A stretch of 64,000 bases of DNA from Lysobacter sp. Root76 (GTDB lineage Bacteria > Pseudomonadota > Gammaproteobacteria > Xanthomonadales > Xanthomonadaceae): positions 57,307 through 121,306 of the forward strand of contig NZ_LMIK01000005.1 of NCBI RefSeq assembly GCF_001428685.1, read 5' to 3'. The translations under genes and the position numbers were made by a program. This document shows, piece by piece, positions 1 through 7,916 of this stretch (position 1 is its first letter; every line of letters begins with the position of its first letter). The notes under the pieces are model-generated. The model searched no databases and was not told the DNA's origin. It worked only from the letters and a program-made list of their open reading frames with translations.

Positions 1-943
1 GCAGGCTGTCGCGCGCGGGATCGTCGGCCGGATCGGTTTCCGGATCGGCGTAGGCGGCGATCTCGCCCGAGGGGTGCACCACCTCGTAGCCGCCCAGCAC
101 CGCCATGAAGTCGCGGCCGGCCGCGCCCCAGGCCTGCAGCAGCGGGTTGTCGTCGTCGGCCTCGGCCGGTGCGCCGGCTTCGTCCAGGCGCAGGCGCTCG
201 GCGTAGCTCGCCAGGTCGCCCCAGTACTTGCGGGTCGGCGTGGGCAGATAGAAATGCAGCACGCCGGCGCGGGCCTGGGTCGCGATCACCCGCAGCACGT
301 CGGGCGAGACGTTGAGGGTGGCGAAGGCGAACAACCGCGGCGGCAGCCCGGCCGGCGCCGGCGCATCGTCGCCGCCGTGGCGCGCCAGGTAGTCGCCAAT
401 GCGGCGCGCGCGGTACAGGCGCCCGCCGGCGACGCGGCGCCACAGCGCGGCCTGGGCGTCGTCGCGCGCCTGGCCCGCGTCCCAGGCCAGCAGCCAGTCG
501 CGGCGCCAGGCCTGGTACTTCTCGAACAGGCCCGCCAGCTCGCCGGCCAGCGACCAAGGCTTGAGCGGGTCGGCGCCGGCCAGATAGCCGCGCAATTCGG
601 CCAGCGCCGGTTCGCGCAGCGTGGCCGGATGCGAGAGCTCCTTGTAGAGGCGCCAGCGCAGCGCGTCGGCGCCGATGTCGTCCTCCACGCCGGGCACGTT
701 GGCGTCGAGCGCGCGCTGGACGAACTCGCCCGGGGTCAGGAATTCGAGATTGGCGGCGATGCCGTAGGCCTGGGCCAGGGTCGCCTGCAGCCAGCGCCGC
801 ATCGCCACCTGCGGGATCAGGACCACGTCCGGCGCCAGCGCCGACTGCCCCAGCGCGGGCGTGCGCAGTTCCTGCGCCAGCAGCCCGGCCAGCACGTCCA
901 GCGCATTGGAATGGTAGAGACGGAAGTCGGGACGGCCGGGCAT
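1..943 (-). CDS. recC: RecC, gamma subunit of exodeoxyribonuclease V (N-terminal part, runs off the left edge)
   Basis: RecC is the Chi-recognising scaffold subunit of RecBCD, which processes double-strand DNA ends for homologous recombination. The visible 314 residues match the family N-terminus: FRLYHSNALDVLAGLL at residues 7-22, then a VAMRRWLQATLAQAYGIAAN-type stretch corresponding to the MAQWLQMTLSQKFGIAAN region of the E. coli protein, and near the cut end YWGDLASY and NPLLQAWGAAGRDF, also family-typical. The ATG at 943-941 is the first methionine in this frame and gives the family's normal start. The C-terminal two thirds, and presumably recB and recD, lie outside the window. The long plus-strand reading frame over this gene is a shadow. 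Confidence 0.9.
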   Translation of the reverse strand, partial: MPGRPDFRLYHSNALDVLAGLLAQELRTPALGQSALAPDVVLIPQVAMRRWLQATLAQAYGIAANLEFLTPGEFVQRALDANVPGVEDDIGADALRWRLYKELSHPATLREPALAELRGYLAGADPLKPWSLAGELAGLFEKYQAWRRDWLLAWDAGQARDDAQAALWRRVAGGRLYRARRIGDYLARHGGDDAPAPAGLPPRLFAFATLNVSPDVLRVIATQARAGVLHFYLPTPTRKYWGDLASYAERLRLDEAGAPAEADDDNPLLQAWGAAGRDFMAVLGGYEVVHPSGEIAAYADPETDPADDPARDSL

Positions 944-1058
944 CGCGACATCTTGCCGCAGCGCGGACGCAGGCGTGGCGATCCTTTGCGGCGACCCAGC
1001 CTGCGCCAGCGGGCGGTCCGATGGCGCCCGGCGCCACGCCGCATGCGTAACGCCGGCG

Positions 1059-1075
1059 CTTAAAGCCTTCTTAAT
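1059..1075. promoter_or_regulatory. TTAA-N7-TTAA operator-like site in the recC/mlaF divergent promoter region
   Basis: The sequence CTTAAAGCCTTCTTAAT carries two TTAA half-sites 11 bp apart, the pattern of PmrA/BasR-type and other OmpR-family operators. It stands out because this DNA is otherwise very GC-rich. It shares CTTAAAGCCTT with the region upstream of the two-component system at 27.4-28.1 kb. An 8-bp hairpin (GTGCCGTC, 7-nt loop, GACGGCAC) follows at 1078-1100 without a U-tract. The rest of the 306-bp gap 944-1249 shows nothing recognisable. Function is inferred from the motif only. Confidence 0.4.
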
Positions 1076-1249
1076 CCGTGCCGTCCAGCATCGACGGCAC
1101 GACGATGGTGCCGTTCTCGTGGCGTCGCCGTGGAACCTGCGACAATGCCCGCGCTGCATCCCCGTTCAGCCTCAGCCCGCCAAGCTGCCGAAACTTGCGA
1201 CCCCACGCGGGCCGCATGCGGCCGCACCTCTCCGGATGACGCCCACAGC

Positions 1250-2038
1250 ATGACGACCGAAACGCCCATCGTCCGCCTGACCGACCTGCGACTCGATCGC
1301 GGCGGCCGTGCCGTGCTGCGCGACATCAACCTGTCGATGCCGCGCGGCAGCATCGTCGCGGTGCTGGGCCCCTCCGGCAGCGGCAAGTCGACGCTGCTGT
1401 CGGCGCTGACCGGCGAACTCGCGCCGACCGCGGGCCGGGTCGAAGTGCTGGGCCAGGACGTGCCGCGCCGCTCGCGCGCGCTGCTGGAACTGCGCAAGGG
1501 CCTGGGCGTGCTGCTGCAGGGCAACGGCCTGCTCACCGACCTCACCGCGGCCGAGAACGTGGCCCTGCCGCTGCGCACCCATACCGATCTGCCCGATGCC
1601 CTGATCCAGCGCCTGGTGCTGATGAAACTCAACGCGGTCGGCCTGCGCGCCGCCGCCGACGCCTACCCGCGCGAACTGTCCGGCGGCATGGCGCGCCGGG
1701 TCGCGCTGGCGCGCGCGCTGGCGCTGGACCCGCCGCTGATGATCTACGACGAACCGCTGACCGGCCTGGATCCGATCGCCTCCGGCGTGGTCATGAGCCT
1801 GGTCCGCCGCCTCAACGACACCCTCGGCCTGACCAGCATCATCGTGACCCATCACGTCCACGAAACCCTGCCCGTGGCCGACCACGCCATCGTGATCGCC
1901 AACGGCGGCATCGTCTTCTCCGGCACCCCGGCGCAGCTGGAAGCCAGCACCGACCCGCTGGTGCAGCAGTTCCTGCGCGGCCAACCCGACGGTCCGATCG
2001 CCTTCGACGCGGCGCCACGCACGGCGGAGGCCGCCTGA
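1250..2038 (+). CDS. mlaF: MlaF, ATP-binding subunit of the phospholipid-trafficking ABC transporter
   Basis: MlaF hydrolyses ATP in the inner-membrane MlaFEDB complex, which moves phospholipids between the inner membrane and periplasmic MlaC to keep the outer membrane asymmetric. The 262-residue protein has Walker A GPSGSGKST (about residues 37-45), the ABC signature LSGGMARRVALARAL, Walker B LMIYDEPLTGLDP and the switch histidine in IIVTHH. I start at 1250 (MTTETPIVRL), because the 40 residues in front of it in this frame are unlike any MlaF. The stop overlaps the mlaE start by one base (TGATG), so the two are translationally coupled. This is the first gene of a six-gene set running to 5741. 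Confidence 0.93.
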   Translation: MTTETPIVRLTDLRLDRGGRAVLRDINLSMPRGSIVAVLGPSGSGKSTLLSALTGELAPTAGRVEVLGQDVPRRSRALLELRKGLGVLLQGNGLLTDLTAAENVALPLRTHTDLPDALIQRLVLMKLNAVGLRAAADAYPRELSGGMARRVALARALALDPPLMIYDEPLTGLDPIASGVVMSLVRRLNDTLGLTSIIVTHHVHETLPVADHAIVIANGGIVFSGTPAQLEASTDPLVQQFLRGQPDGPIAFDAAPRTAEAA

Positions 2039-2787
2039 TGGCCTTCGTCGAAGCCACCCGCCAGCTCGGCCGCGCCGGCCTGTTCACCCTGTCGGTGTTC
2101 CGCGCGTCCAAGCCGACGCCCGACTTCTTCCGCGAGTTGACCCGCGAGATCTACAAGATAGGTGCACGTTCGCTGCCGATCATCGCCGTTGGCGGCGCGT
2201 TCGTGGGCTTGGTGCTGACCCTGCAGGGCTACCGCACGCTCGCCACCTTCGGCGCCAGCAACTCGCTGAGCACCCTGCTCGGCCTGTCGCTGTACCGCGA
2301 ACTCGGCCCGGTCCTCACCGCGCTGCTGTTCATCGGCCGCGCCGGCAGCTCGATCGCCGCCGAACTGGGCTTGATGCGTGCCACCGACCAGATCACCGCG
2401 CTGGGCCTGATGGCGATCGACCCGGTCGGCAAGGCGGTCGCGCCGCGCTTCTGGGCCGCGGTGCTGAGCGTGCCGCTGCTGACCGGCTTCTTCTGCAGCT
2501 TCGCGATCGCCGCCAGCTACCTCGAGGCGGTGCACGTGATCGGCCTGGACCCGGGCTACTTCTGGCCCGCGCTGAAGGACAACGTCGATTTCGTCGACGA
2601 CTTCTGCGTGGCCTTGTTGAAGTCCGGCGTGTTCGGCGCCACCTCGGCGCTGGTCGCGGCCTACGTCGGCTATCACGCCGAACCGACCATCGAAGGCACC
2701 TCGGTCGCGACCACCAAGGCGGTGGTCAACGCGTCCCTGCTGGTGCTGATGTTCAACTTCGTCATGTCCGCATTGCTGTTTAGATAG
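2038..2787 (+). CDS. mlaE: MlaE, permease subunit of the phospholipid ABC transporter
   Basis: This 249-residue integral inner-membrane permease is the usual length for MlaE. Hydrophobic segments lie near residues 45-70, 85-110, 140-165, 195-220 and 230-248. Family-typical stretches include IIAVGGAFVGLVLTLQGY, LYRELGPVLTALLFIGRAGS and AAELGLMRATDQITAL, the last being the coupling-helix region that contacts MlaF. It starts inside the mlaF stop codon and is followed by mlaD after a 95-bp gap. MlaE dimerises and, with the MlaD hexamer, forms the lipid-conducting cavity. Confidence 0.93.
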   Translation: MAFVEATRQLGRAGLFTLSVFRASKPTPDFFRELTREIYKIGARSLPIIAVGGAFVGLVLTLQGYRTLATFGASNSLSTLLGLSLYRELGPVLTALLFIGRAGSSIAAELGLMRATDQITALGLMAIDPVGKAVAPRFWAAVLSVPLLTGFFCSFAIAASYLEAVHVIGLDPGYFWPALKDNVDFVDDFCVALLKSGVFGATSALVAAYVGYHAEPTIEGTSVATTKAVVNASLLVLMFNFVMSALLFR

Positions 2788-2882
2788 CGAGCCCCTTCGC
2801 AAGAACCCGCACATCCCTGTGCGGACTTTCCAATGCAACACCCGCTGTTACGCGACAACGCTCGACACTTGGAGATCCACCC

Positions 2883-3446
2883 ATGTCCGTCCGCAGTCCC
2901 CGCATCGAATTCGCCGTCGGCGCGTTCCTGTTGCTCGCCCTGGCCTCGCTGCTGGTGCTGGCGATCGCCTCCACCAACGGCAAGTGGGGCTTCGGCGGCG
3001 ACAGCTACGCGCTCAAGGCCCGCTTCACCACCATCGGCGCGCTGCGCCCGAACGCGCCGGTCAAGATCGGCGGCGTCGCGGTAGGTCAGGTCGCGCATAT
3101 CGAGCTCGATCCCAAGACCTTCGAGTCCAAGGTCACCCTGGCGATCAACAGCCAGTACAAGGACCTGCCCGCCGACACCTCGGCCGGCATCTTCACCAGC
3201 GGTTTGCTGGGCGAGAGCTATATCGGCCTGACCCCGGGCGGCGATCCGGAGCCGCTCAAGCCCGGCGACGAGATCTTCCTGACCCAGCCCGCGGTCGACC
3301 TGATCCAGCTGGTCGGCAAGTACATGTTCAGCGGCGGCGGTGCCCAGGGCGGCAACAAGAAAGACGCCGCGGCGCCCGCCACCAACGACGTTCCGGCGTA
3401 CCTGCAAGGCGAAGCCGCCCCCACCCAAGACGAGAGCAAGAAATGA
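2883..3446 (+). CDS. mlaD: MlaD, membrane-anchored MCE-domain lipid-binding protein
   Basis: MlaD forms a periplasmic hexameric ring on MlaFE that hands phospholipids to and from MlaC. The 187 residues begin with RIEFAVGAFLLLALASLLVL, a single N-terminal membrane anchor, followed by the MCE domain: LKARFTTIGALRPNAPVKIG, GVAVGQV and TSGLLGESYIGL. The tail after about residue 145 is low-complexity and probably disordered. The start is the ATG at 2883, preceded by an AGATCC-type weak leader; the protein start fits the family. The last four bases ATGA overlap the mlaC start. Confidence 0.93.
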   Translation: MSVRSPRIEFAVGAFLLLALASLLVLAIASTNGKWGFGGDSYALKARFTTIGALRPNAPVKIGGVAVGQVAHIELDPKTFESKVTLAINSQYKDLPADTSAGIFTSGLLGESYIGLTPGGDPEPLKPGDEIFLTQPAVDLIQLVGKYMFSGGGAQGGNKKDAAAPATNDVPAYLQGEAAPTQDESKK

Positions 3447-4099
3447 AGCGCACCCTTATCTCCCTTGTGATCGCGTCGGCGCTGCTCGCCGCCGCGCCCG
3501 CCACCGTATTCGCGCAGTCGGCGCAGGCCGCGACCACCGCACCGGCCGGCTCGCCCAGCCAGATGGTGCTGGCCAACAGCACCCGCATCCTGAGCACGCT
3601 GGAAGCGCGCCGCGCCGAGTTCACCAAGAACCGCGCCGCGCTGAGCCAGTTCATCAGCACCGAGTTCAACCAGATGTTCGACCGCGACTACGCCGCGCGC
3701 CTGGTCCTGGGCACGCACGGCCGCGGCGCCTCCGACAGCGACGTCAAGCTGTTCGCCGACGCGCTCAGCACCAGCCTGATGCAGCGCTACGGTTCCTCGC
3801 TGCTGGACTTCAACGCCAAGCTCAAGGTCCGGATCAAGTCCGAAACCCCGCTGCGCGGCGGCGCGATCGTGAAGGTGTCCAGCGAATACCTGCGCCAGGG
3901 CGGCGAGCCGGTGCCGGTCGACTACCTGATGCGCAAGATCGGCAGCAACTGGAAGGTGTTCGACGTGATGGTGGAAGGCGTCAGCTTCGTGCAGACCTTC
4001 CGCAACCAGTTCGACACCCCGCTCAAGCAGAAGTCGATCGCGCAGGTCGCCGCCGACATCCAGGCCGGCCGTCTGCAGGCCCAGGCCCAGAGCAACTGA
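3443..4099 (+). CDS. mlaC: MlaC, periplasmic phospholipid shuttle
   Basis: MlaC carries phospholipids across the periplasm between the outer-membrane MlaA-porin complex and the inner-membrane MlaFEDB complex. The 218-residue precursor has a Sec signal peptide (MKRTLISLVIASALLAAAPA, cleavage likely after VFA) and the MlaC/Ttg2D domain, with FNQMFDRDYAARLVLG, YLMRKIGSNWKVFDVMVEG and GVSFVQTFRNQF. The ATG at 3443 overlaps the mlaD stop (ATGA). A longer frame exists upstream, but it is out of register with mlaD and has no signal peptide. Two bases separate its stop from mlaB. Confidence 0.93.
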   Translation: MKRTLISLVIASALLAAAPATVFAQSAQAATTAPAGSPSQMVLANSTRILSTLEARRAEFTKNRAALSQFISTEFNQMFDRDYAARLVLGTHGRGASDSDVKLFADALSTSLMQRYGSSLLDFNAKLKVRIKSETPLRGGAIVKVSSEYLRQGGEPVPVDYLMRKIGSNWKVFDVMVEGVSFVQTFRNQFDTPLKQKSIAQVAADIQAGRLQAQAQSN

Positions 4100-4101
4100 G
4101 C

Positions 4102-4383
4102 ATGAGCGCGGCCACCGTCCGACGCGAAGGCGAAGCGCTGGTGTTCACCGGCGCGCTCGACCGCGCCGCGGTGGCGGCGCTGTGGCGGCAGGCGCTGCCG
4201 CTGCTCAAGGACCTGCGCCGCCTGGAGCTGGGTGCGGTCAGCGAAGTCGACAGCGCCGGCCTGGCGCTGTTGGCCGAACTCGCCGCGCGCGCCCCGGGCG
4301 TGAGCGTGATCGGCACGCCGCCCGGTTTGACCGAGCTGCGCACCGCGTACCGACTCGACGAGGGACTGGGCTTTTCCAGCTGA
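4102..4383 (+). CDS. mlaB: MlaB, STAS-domain regulatory subunit of the Mla transporter
   Basis: MlaB is a small cytoplasmic STAS protein that binds MlaF and stabilises the active transporter. The 93-residue product has the STAS fold elements in order: a beta strand EALVFTGALD, then helix and strand RRLELGAVSEVDSAGLALLAELA, where DSAGLALL is the conserved loop with the serine equivalent to a phosphorylatable STAS residue, and a final ELRTAYRLDEGLGF. The ATG at 4102 lies two bases after the mlaC stop. Sequence conservation in this family is low, so the call leans on position in the operon as well as on the STAS motif. Confidence 0.88.
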   Translation: MSAATVRREGEALVFTGALDRAAVAALWRQALPLLKDLRRLELGAVSEVDSAGLALLAELAARAPGVSVIGTPPGLTELRTAYRLDEGLGFSS

Positions 4384-4457
4384 TCCCGAACACACCGTTG
4401 CGGTCGCCATCGCCCCAGGGATGTGGCCAGGCCGCCCTTAGCGAATAGACTGCGACC

Positions 4458-5741
4458 ATGCGCTCCCCCACCCCCACGCTTTCCTCCGCCATCGCTCTGG
4501 CTTTGGCCCTGGCGCCGCTCGCCGCCAACGCGCAGCAGATGTCGGCGCAGCAGCGCACCACCTACGAAGCCTGCCTGGCGGCCGGCGACGGCAGCGCCGA
4601 CGCGGCCCTGGCCTGCCGCCTCAAGATCGAGGATGGCAAGACCGGCGCCGACGCAAGCGCGACGCCCACGCCGACGCTGGACGAACTTGCGGCCAGGACC
4701 GAAGCCGACGCAGCCGCCAAGGACGCCGCATCCGCGGCGGCCGATGCGAGGGCCTCCGCCACCGAAGCCGCGGATGCTTCAAACGCGGGAACCGCCGCGG
4801 TCGACGCCGGCGCGGCACCCGAGCCGGTCTCCGCGCTGGAGGCCTCCACGCCGGCCGAGGTCGAGCACGCGTCCGACACCGCCGCCGCCGCGGGCACCGC
4901 TGCCGCGCAGGCCAACCCGGCCGACCCGCGCACCGACGCCGAGCGCGACTTCGATGCGCTCTACGGCGCGCAATCGCAGGAGTACGATCCGGTCGCCGAC
5001 CCGACCCTGCCGGCGCCGGCCTCGCTGCCGACGATCTACGACCCGTGGGAGCGCTACAACCGCAAGATGCACCGCTTCAACAACGCGGTGGATCGCATCA
5101 TCGCCAAGCCTCTCGCGCGCGCCTACGTGCGCGTGGTCCCGCGCCCGGTGCGCCTGGGCGTGAGCAATTTCTTCAACAACCTCGGCCAGCCGGTGTCGGC
5201 GGTCAACGCGCTGCTGCAGGGCAAGCCCAAGCAGGCCGCGCAGTCGCTGGGCCGTTTCGCGCTCAACACCACGGTCGGCATCGGCGGCATCTTCGACCCC
5301 GCCAGCGACGCCAAGCTGCCCAACCGCAGCGAAGACTTCGGCCAGACCATGGGCGTGTGGGGCTGGAAGCGCTCGCGTTACCTGGAACTGCCGCTGTTCG
5401 GCCCGCGCACCGTGCGCGACGCCTTCGGCGCGGTCGGCGACGCGCCGCTGAGCCCGCTGCGCCAGGTCGATCCGGATCGCATCCGCATCCCGCTGCAGGG
5501 CCTGCAACTGGTCGACGTGCGCGCCCAGCTGATGCCCACCGACGCCCTGCGCGAAGGCGCCGAGGACGACTACACCCTGGTCCGCGACTCGTGGATGCAG
5601 CGCCGCGACTACCAGATCTTCGGCGACCGCATGGACGCCGAAGACCAGGGCCTGCCGGACTACCTGCGCGACGACAGCAACCCCAGCGTCCCGGCGGATG
5701 CGATGCCGATGATGCCTACGGACGCGAATTACAACCGTTGA
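4458..5741 (+). CDS. mlaA: MlaA/VacJ family protein with an unusual N-terminal extension and no lipobox
   Basis: MlaA removes misplaced phospholipids from the outer leaflet of the outer membrane and passes them to MlaC. The C-terminal half (about residues 193-400) is clearly MlaA: YDPWERYNRKMHRFNN, RPVRLGVSNFFNNLGQPVSA, RFALNTTVGIGGIFDPAS and EDFGQTMGVWG. At 427 residues it is far longer than the usual 230-280. The N-terminus is a signal peptide ending LAPLAANA without a lipoprotein cysteine. It is followed by two cysteines (YEACLAAG, LACRLK) and then about 100 residues rich in Ala, Asp and Glu, probably a flexible linker. It ends the mla gene set, 74 bp after mlaB, probably in the same transcript. 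Confidence 0.88.
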   Translation: MRSPTPTLSSAIALALALAPLAANAQQMSAQQRTTYEACLAAGDGSADAALACRLKIEDGKTGADASATPTPTLDELAARTEADAAAKDAASAAADARASATEAADASNAGTAAVDAGAAPEPVSALEASTPAEVEHASDTAAAAGTAAAQANPADPRTDAERDFDALYGAQSQEYDPVADPTLPAPASLPTIYDPWERYNRKMHRFNNAVDRIIAKPLARAYVRVVPRPVRLGVSNFFNNLGQPVSAVNALLQGKPKQAAQSLGRFALNTTVGIGGIFDPASDAKLPNRSEDFGQTMGVWGWKRSRYLELPLFGPRTVRDAFGAVGDAPLSPLRQVDPDRIRIPLQGLQLVDVRAQLMPTDALREGAEDDYTLVRDSWMQRRDYQIFGDRMDAEDQGLPDYLRDDSNPSVPADAMPMMPTDANYNR

Positions 5742-5796
5742 TGGTGGCTGTGCGCGCTCAAGCAGCCGCGCAACTGAAAAGCCCGACGCTCTATAG

Positions 5797-5914
5797 CCCC
5801 TCTCCCGCTCGCGGGAGAGGGGTTGGGGTGAGGGCCGCCGCAAGCGCGTAGCTCCAACCTCAGCCGCTGCCCTCATCCGCCCTTCGGGCACCTTCTCCCG
5901 CAGGCGGGAGAAGG
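5797..5914. repeat. Palindromic repeat pair (CTCTCCCG...CGGGAGAG), first copy of a 150-bp tandem duplication
   Basis: Two palindromes lie here: CCCCTCTCCC-GCTCGC-GGGAGAGGGG at 5797-5822 and CCTTCTCCCG-CAGG-CGGGAGAAGG at 5891-5914. They sit between the convergent mlaA and rmuC genes and could act as bidirectional terminators. The unit from about 5807 to 5948 recurs 150 bp downstream. Its right end (TCAAGCCTCGTCGTCGC at 5921) is a displaced copy of the rmuC stop codon and last codons. Confidence 0.85.
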
Positions 5915-5950
5915 GAAAGCTCAAGCCTCGTCGTCGCTCGACGAATCTGT

Positions 5951-6098
5951 AGCCCCGCTCGCGGGAGAGGGGTTGGGGTGAGGGCCGCCGCAAGCGCGTC
6001 ACTCCAACCTCAGCCGCTCCCCTCATCCGCCCTTCGGGCACCTTCTCCCGCAAGCGGGAGAAGGGAAAGCTCAGGCCTCGTCGTCGCCTTCGACGAAA
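5951..6098. repeat. Second copy of the 150-bp tandem duplication, extending into the rmuC 3' end
   Basis: The stretch from 5957 repeats 5807 onward at exactly 150 bp, including GGTTGGGGTGAGGGCCGCCG, CCCTCATCCGCCCTTCGGGC and the palindrome CCTTCTCCCG-CAAG-CGGGAGAAGG at 6041-6064. It continues through the real rmuC stop (6073-6071) into its last codons. The two copies differ by scattered substitutions and a 2-base indel, so the duplication is not brand new. Confidence 0.85.
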
Positions 6099-7426
6099 TC
6101 GTCGTTACCCAGCAAGCGCCGCGCCTCGTCCGACGGCATCGTCTCCACGCCCTTGAGCTTGCGTTCGATCGCGCGCGTACGCACGCCGGCGCCGTCGATG
6201 CTCTTGCGCACCGTGTCCAGCTGCGTGCGCGTGCGTTCGAGCACGTCGGCGAACTTGCCGAACTCGCTCTTGACCGCGCCCAGCAGCTGCCAGACCTCGC
6301 TGGAACGCTGTTCGATCGCCAGCGTGCGGAAGCCCATCTGCAGGCTGTTGAGCAGGGCCAGCAAGGTGGTCGGCCCGACCAGGGTGACGCGGAAGTCGCG
6401 CTGCAGCGCCTCGAACAAACCGGGCCGGCGCAGCACTTCGGCGTACAGGCCTTCGGTGGGCAGGAACAGCAGGGCGAAGTCGGTGGTGTGCGGCGGCGCC
6501 AGGTATTTGTCGCGGATGCGCTTGGCCTCGACCCTGACCTGACGCTCCAGCCCGGCCGCGGCGATCGCCAAGGCCTCGGCATCGGCACGGTCCTGCGCGT
6601 CGAGCATGCGCTCGTAGTCCTCGCGTGGGAACTTGGCGTCGATCGGCAGGCGAACCGGCTGCTCCGGCGTGGTGCCCGGCAGGCGCACCGCGTACTCGAC
6701 GCGCTCGCCACTGCCCGGCACGGTGGCGACGTTGCTGTCGTACTGCTCGATGGTCAGCACCTGCTCCAGCAGCGCGCCCAACTGCACTTCGCCGAAGGTG
6801 CCGCGGGTCTTGACGTTGGTCAGCACGCGCTTGAGGTCACCGACGCCGTTGGCCAACTGCTGCATCTCGCCCAGGCCGCGCTGGACCTGTTCCAGGCGCT
6901 CGGACACCAGCCGGAACGACTCGCCCAGACGGGTTTCCAGCGTGGTCTGCAGCTTCTCGTCCACGGTCGCGCGCATCTGCTCGAGCTTGGCGGTGTTGTC
7001 GGCCTGCAGTTCGCGCAGACGCTCCTCCAAGGTCGTGCGCAACTCGCCGATGCGCAACTCGTTGCGCTGGGTGAGTTCGTTGAGGCGCTGGCCCAAGCCC
7101 TCGGCGAACCGCTGCTGCGATTCCGCCGCCTCGCTGCGACCCTTGCGCGCGTCGTCGGTCAGCGTGACCACCAGCTGATCCAGACGCTGGTCGGTGCGCT
7201 GGGTCAGTTCGGTCAGACGCCCGCCGAAGCCTTCGATGCGCTGCTCCTGCGCCGACGACAGGCTATCGAGCTGCTGGCGCAACTCGCCGCGCCCTTCGCG
7301 CTGCTCCTCGCGCAGCGACTGCTCCAGTCGCCCGTCGGGCTTGCGCAGCAGGAGCACGATCAACAACACGATCGCCGCCAGCACGGCGATCAACAACAGG
7401 GTCAGCAGCAGCGGGGTTTCGGCCAT
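6071..7426 (-). CDS. rmuC: RmuC family DNA recombination protein
   Basis: RmuC proteins limit recombination at inverted repeats in E. coli and belong to the PD-(D/E)XK nuclease-like superfamily. The exact activity is not settled. The 451-residue protein has an N-terminal membrane anchor (LLLTLLLIAVLAAIVLLIVL), a long charged coiled-coil region (about residues 30-200, rich in EQR, ELT and LGE heptads), and the RmuC domain: TRGTFGEVQLGALLEQVL, LPIDAKFPREDYERML, TDFALLFLPTEGLYAEVLRR and LVGPTTLLALLNSLQMGFR. Length is normal for the family. The stop codon lies inside the second copy of a 150-bp duplication shared with the upstream gap. Confidence 0.9.
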   Translation of the reverse strand: MAETPLLLTLLLIAVLAAIVLLIVLLLRKPDGRLEQSLREEQREGRGELRQQLDSLSSAQEQRIEGFGGRLTELTQRTDQRLDQLVVTLTDDARKGRSEAAESQQRFAEGLGQRLNELTQRNELRIGELRTTLEERLRELQADNTAKLEQMRATVDEKLQTTLETRLGESFRLVSERLEQVQRGLGEMQQLANGVGDLKRVLTNVKTRGTFGEVQLGALLEQVLTIEQYDSNVATVPGSGERVEYAVRLPGTTPEQPVRLPIDAKFPREDYERMLDAQDRADAEALAIAAAGLERQVRVEAKRIRDKYLAPPHTTDFALLFLPTEGLYAEVLRRPGLFEALQRDFRVTLVGPTTLLALLNSLQMGFRTLAIEQRSSEVWQLLGAVKSEFGKFADVLERTRTQLDTVRKSIDGAGVRTRAIERKLKGVETMPSDEARRLLGNDDFVEGDDEA

Positions 7427-7521
7427 GGCGACAGTGTAGCCCGGAGCTTCTCAAGGACTAAGAATGCGCGGTGTCCCGAGGCTATGCTTGGCCCAGCCGC
7501 ACCATCGATCCAGGAGATCCG

Positions 7522-7869
7522 ATGCTTACCCCGCGTCAGCGACTGGCCAGAATCGCGCGCATAGGACTGGCGATCCAGGCCATCGCGATCCTGCCCGCCG
7601 TTGTGGCCATGATGGTCAGCTGGAACCCGTCGAATCAGGATTCGGCGTTCGTGCAATGGTGCGTTTCTTACTGGTGGTCGCTGTTGCTGTTGGGTACCTT
7701 CGTCTACACCGCAGTCGCGTATGCACTGAGCTTCCTGCTGCGCTGCCCGCATTGCCGCTATCGGCTGTCGCGCGCGTATACGCCCACCTGGGCCTTCGCC
7801 AGCCACAACGCGCACGTGCGGTATAGCGCGCATTGCGGTCTGGCACTGGACGCCTCGCGCAGCGACTGA
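7522..7869 (+). CDS. Small two-helix membrane protein with a CxxC motif, function unknown
   Basis: I do not recognise this 115-residue protein. It has two predicted membrane segments (about residues 15-33, IGLAIQAIAILPAVVAMMV, and 51-71, WSLLLLGTFVYTAVAYALSFL), then a basic cytoplasmic tail opening with RCPHCRYRL, a single CxxC pair that could bind metal with the later cysteine near HCGLAL. The ATG at 7522 is chosen because AGGAG lies at 7512-7516, about 5 bases upstream; a frame extension to 7471 lacks one. It stands alone between divergent rmuC and convergent lysR-type genes. Confidence 0.7.
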   Translation: MLTPRQRLARIARIGLAIQAIAILPAVVAMMVSWNPSNQDSAFVQWCVSYWWSLLLLGTFVYTAVAYALSFLLRCPHCRYRLSRAYTPTWAFASHNAHVRYSAHCGLALDASRSD

Positions 7870-7916
7870 CGAAACCGGCGACAAGCCGCAGCAGCGCCGC
7901 TCGACCCTGCGCGCAG

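Noticed and set aside
74..1063. 329-codon plus-strand frame at the left edge
   Set aside because: Antisense to recC, which has real homology on the minus strand.
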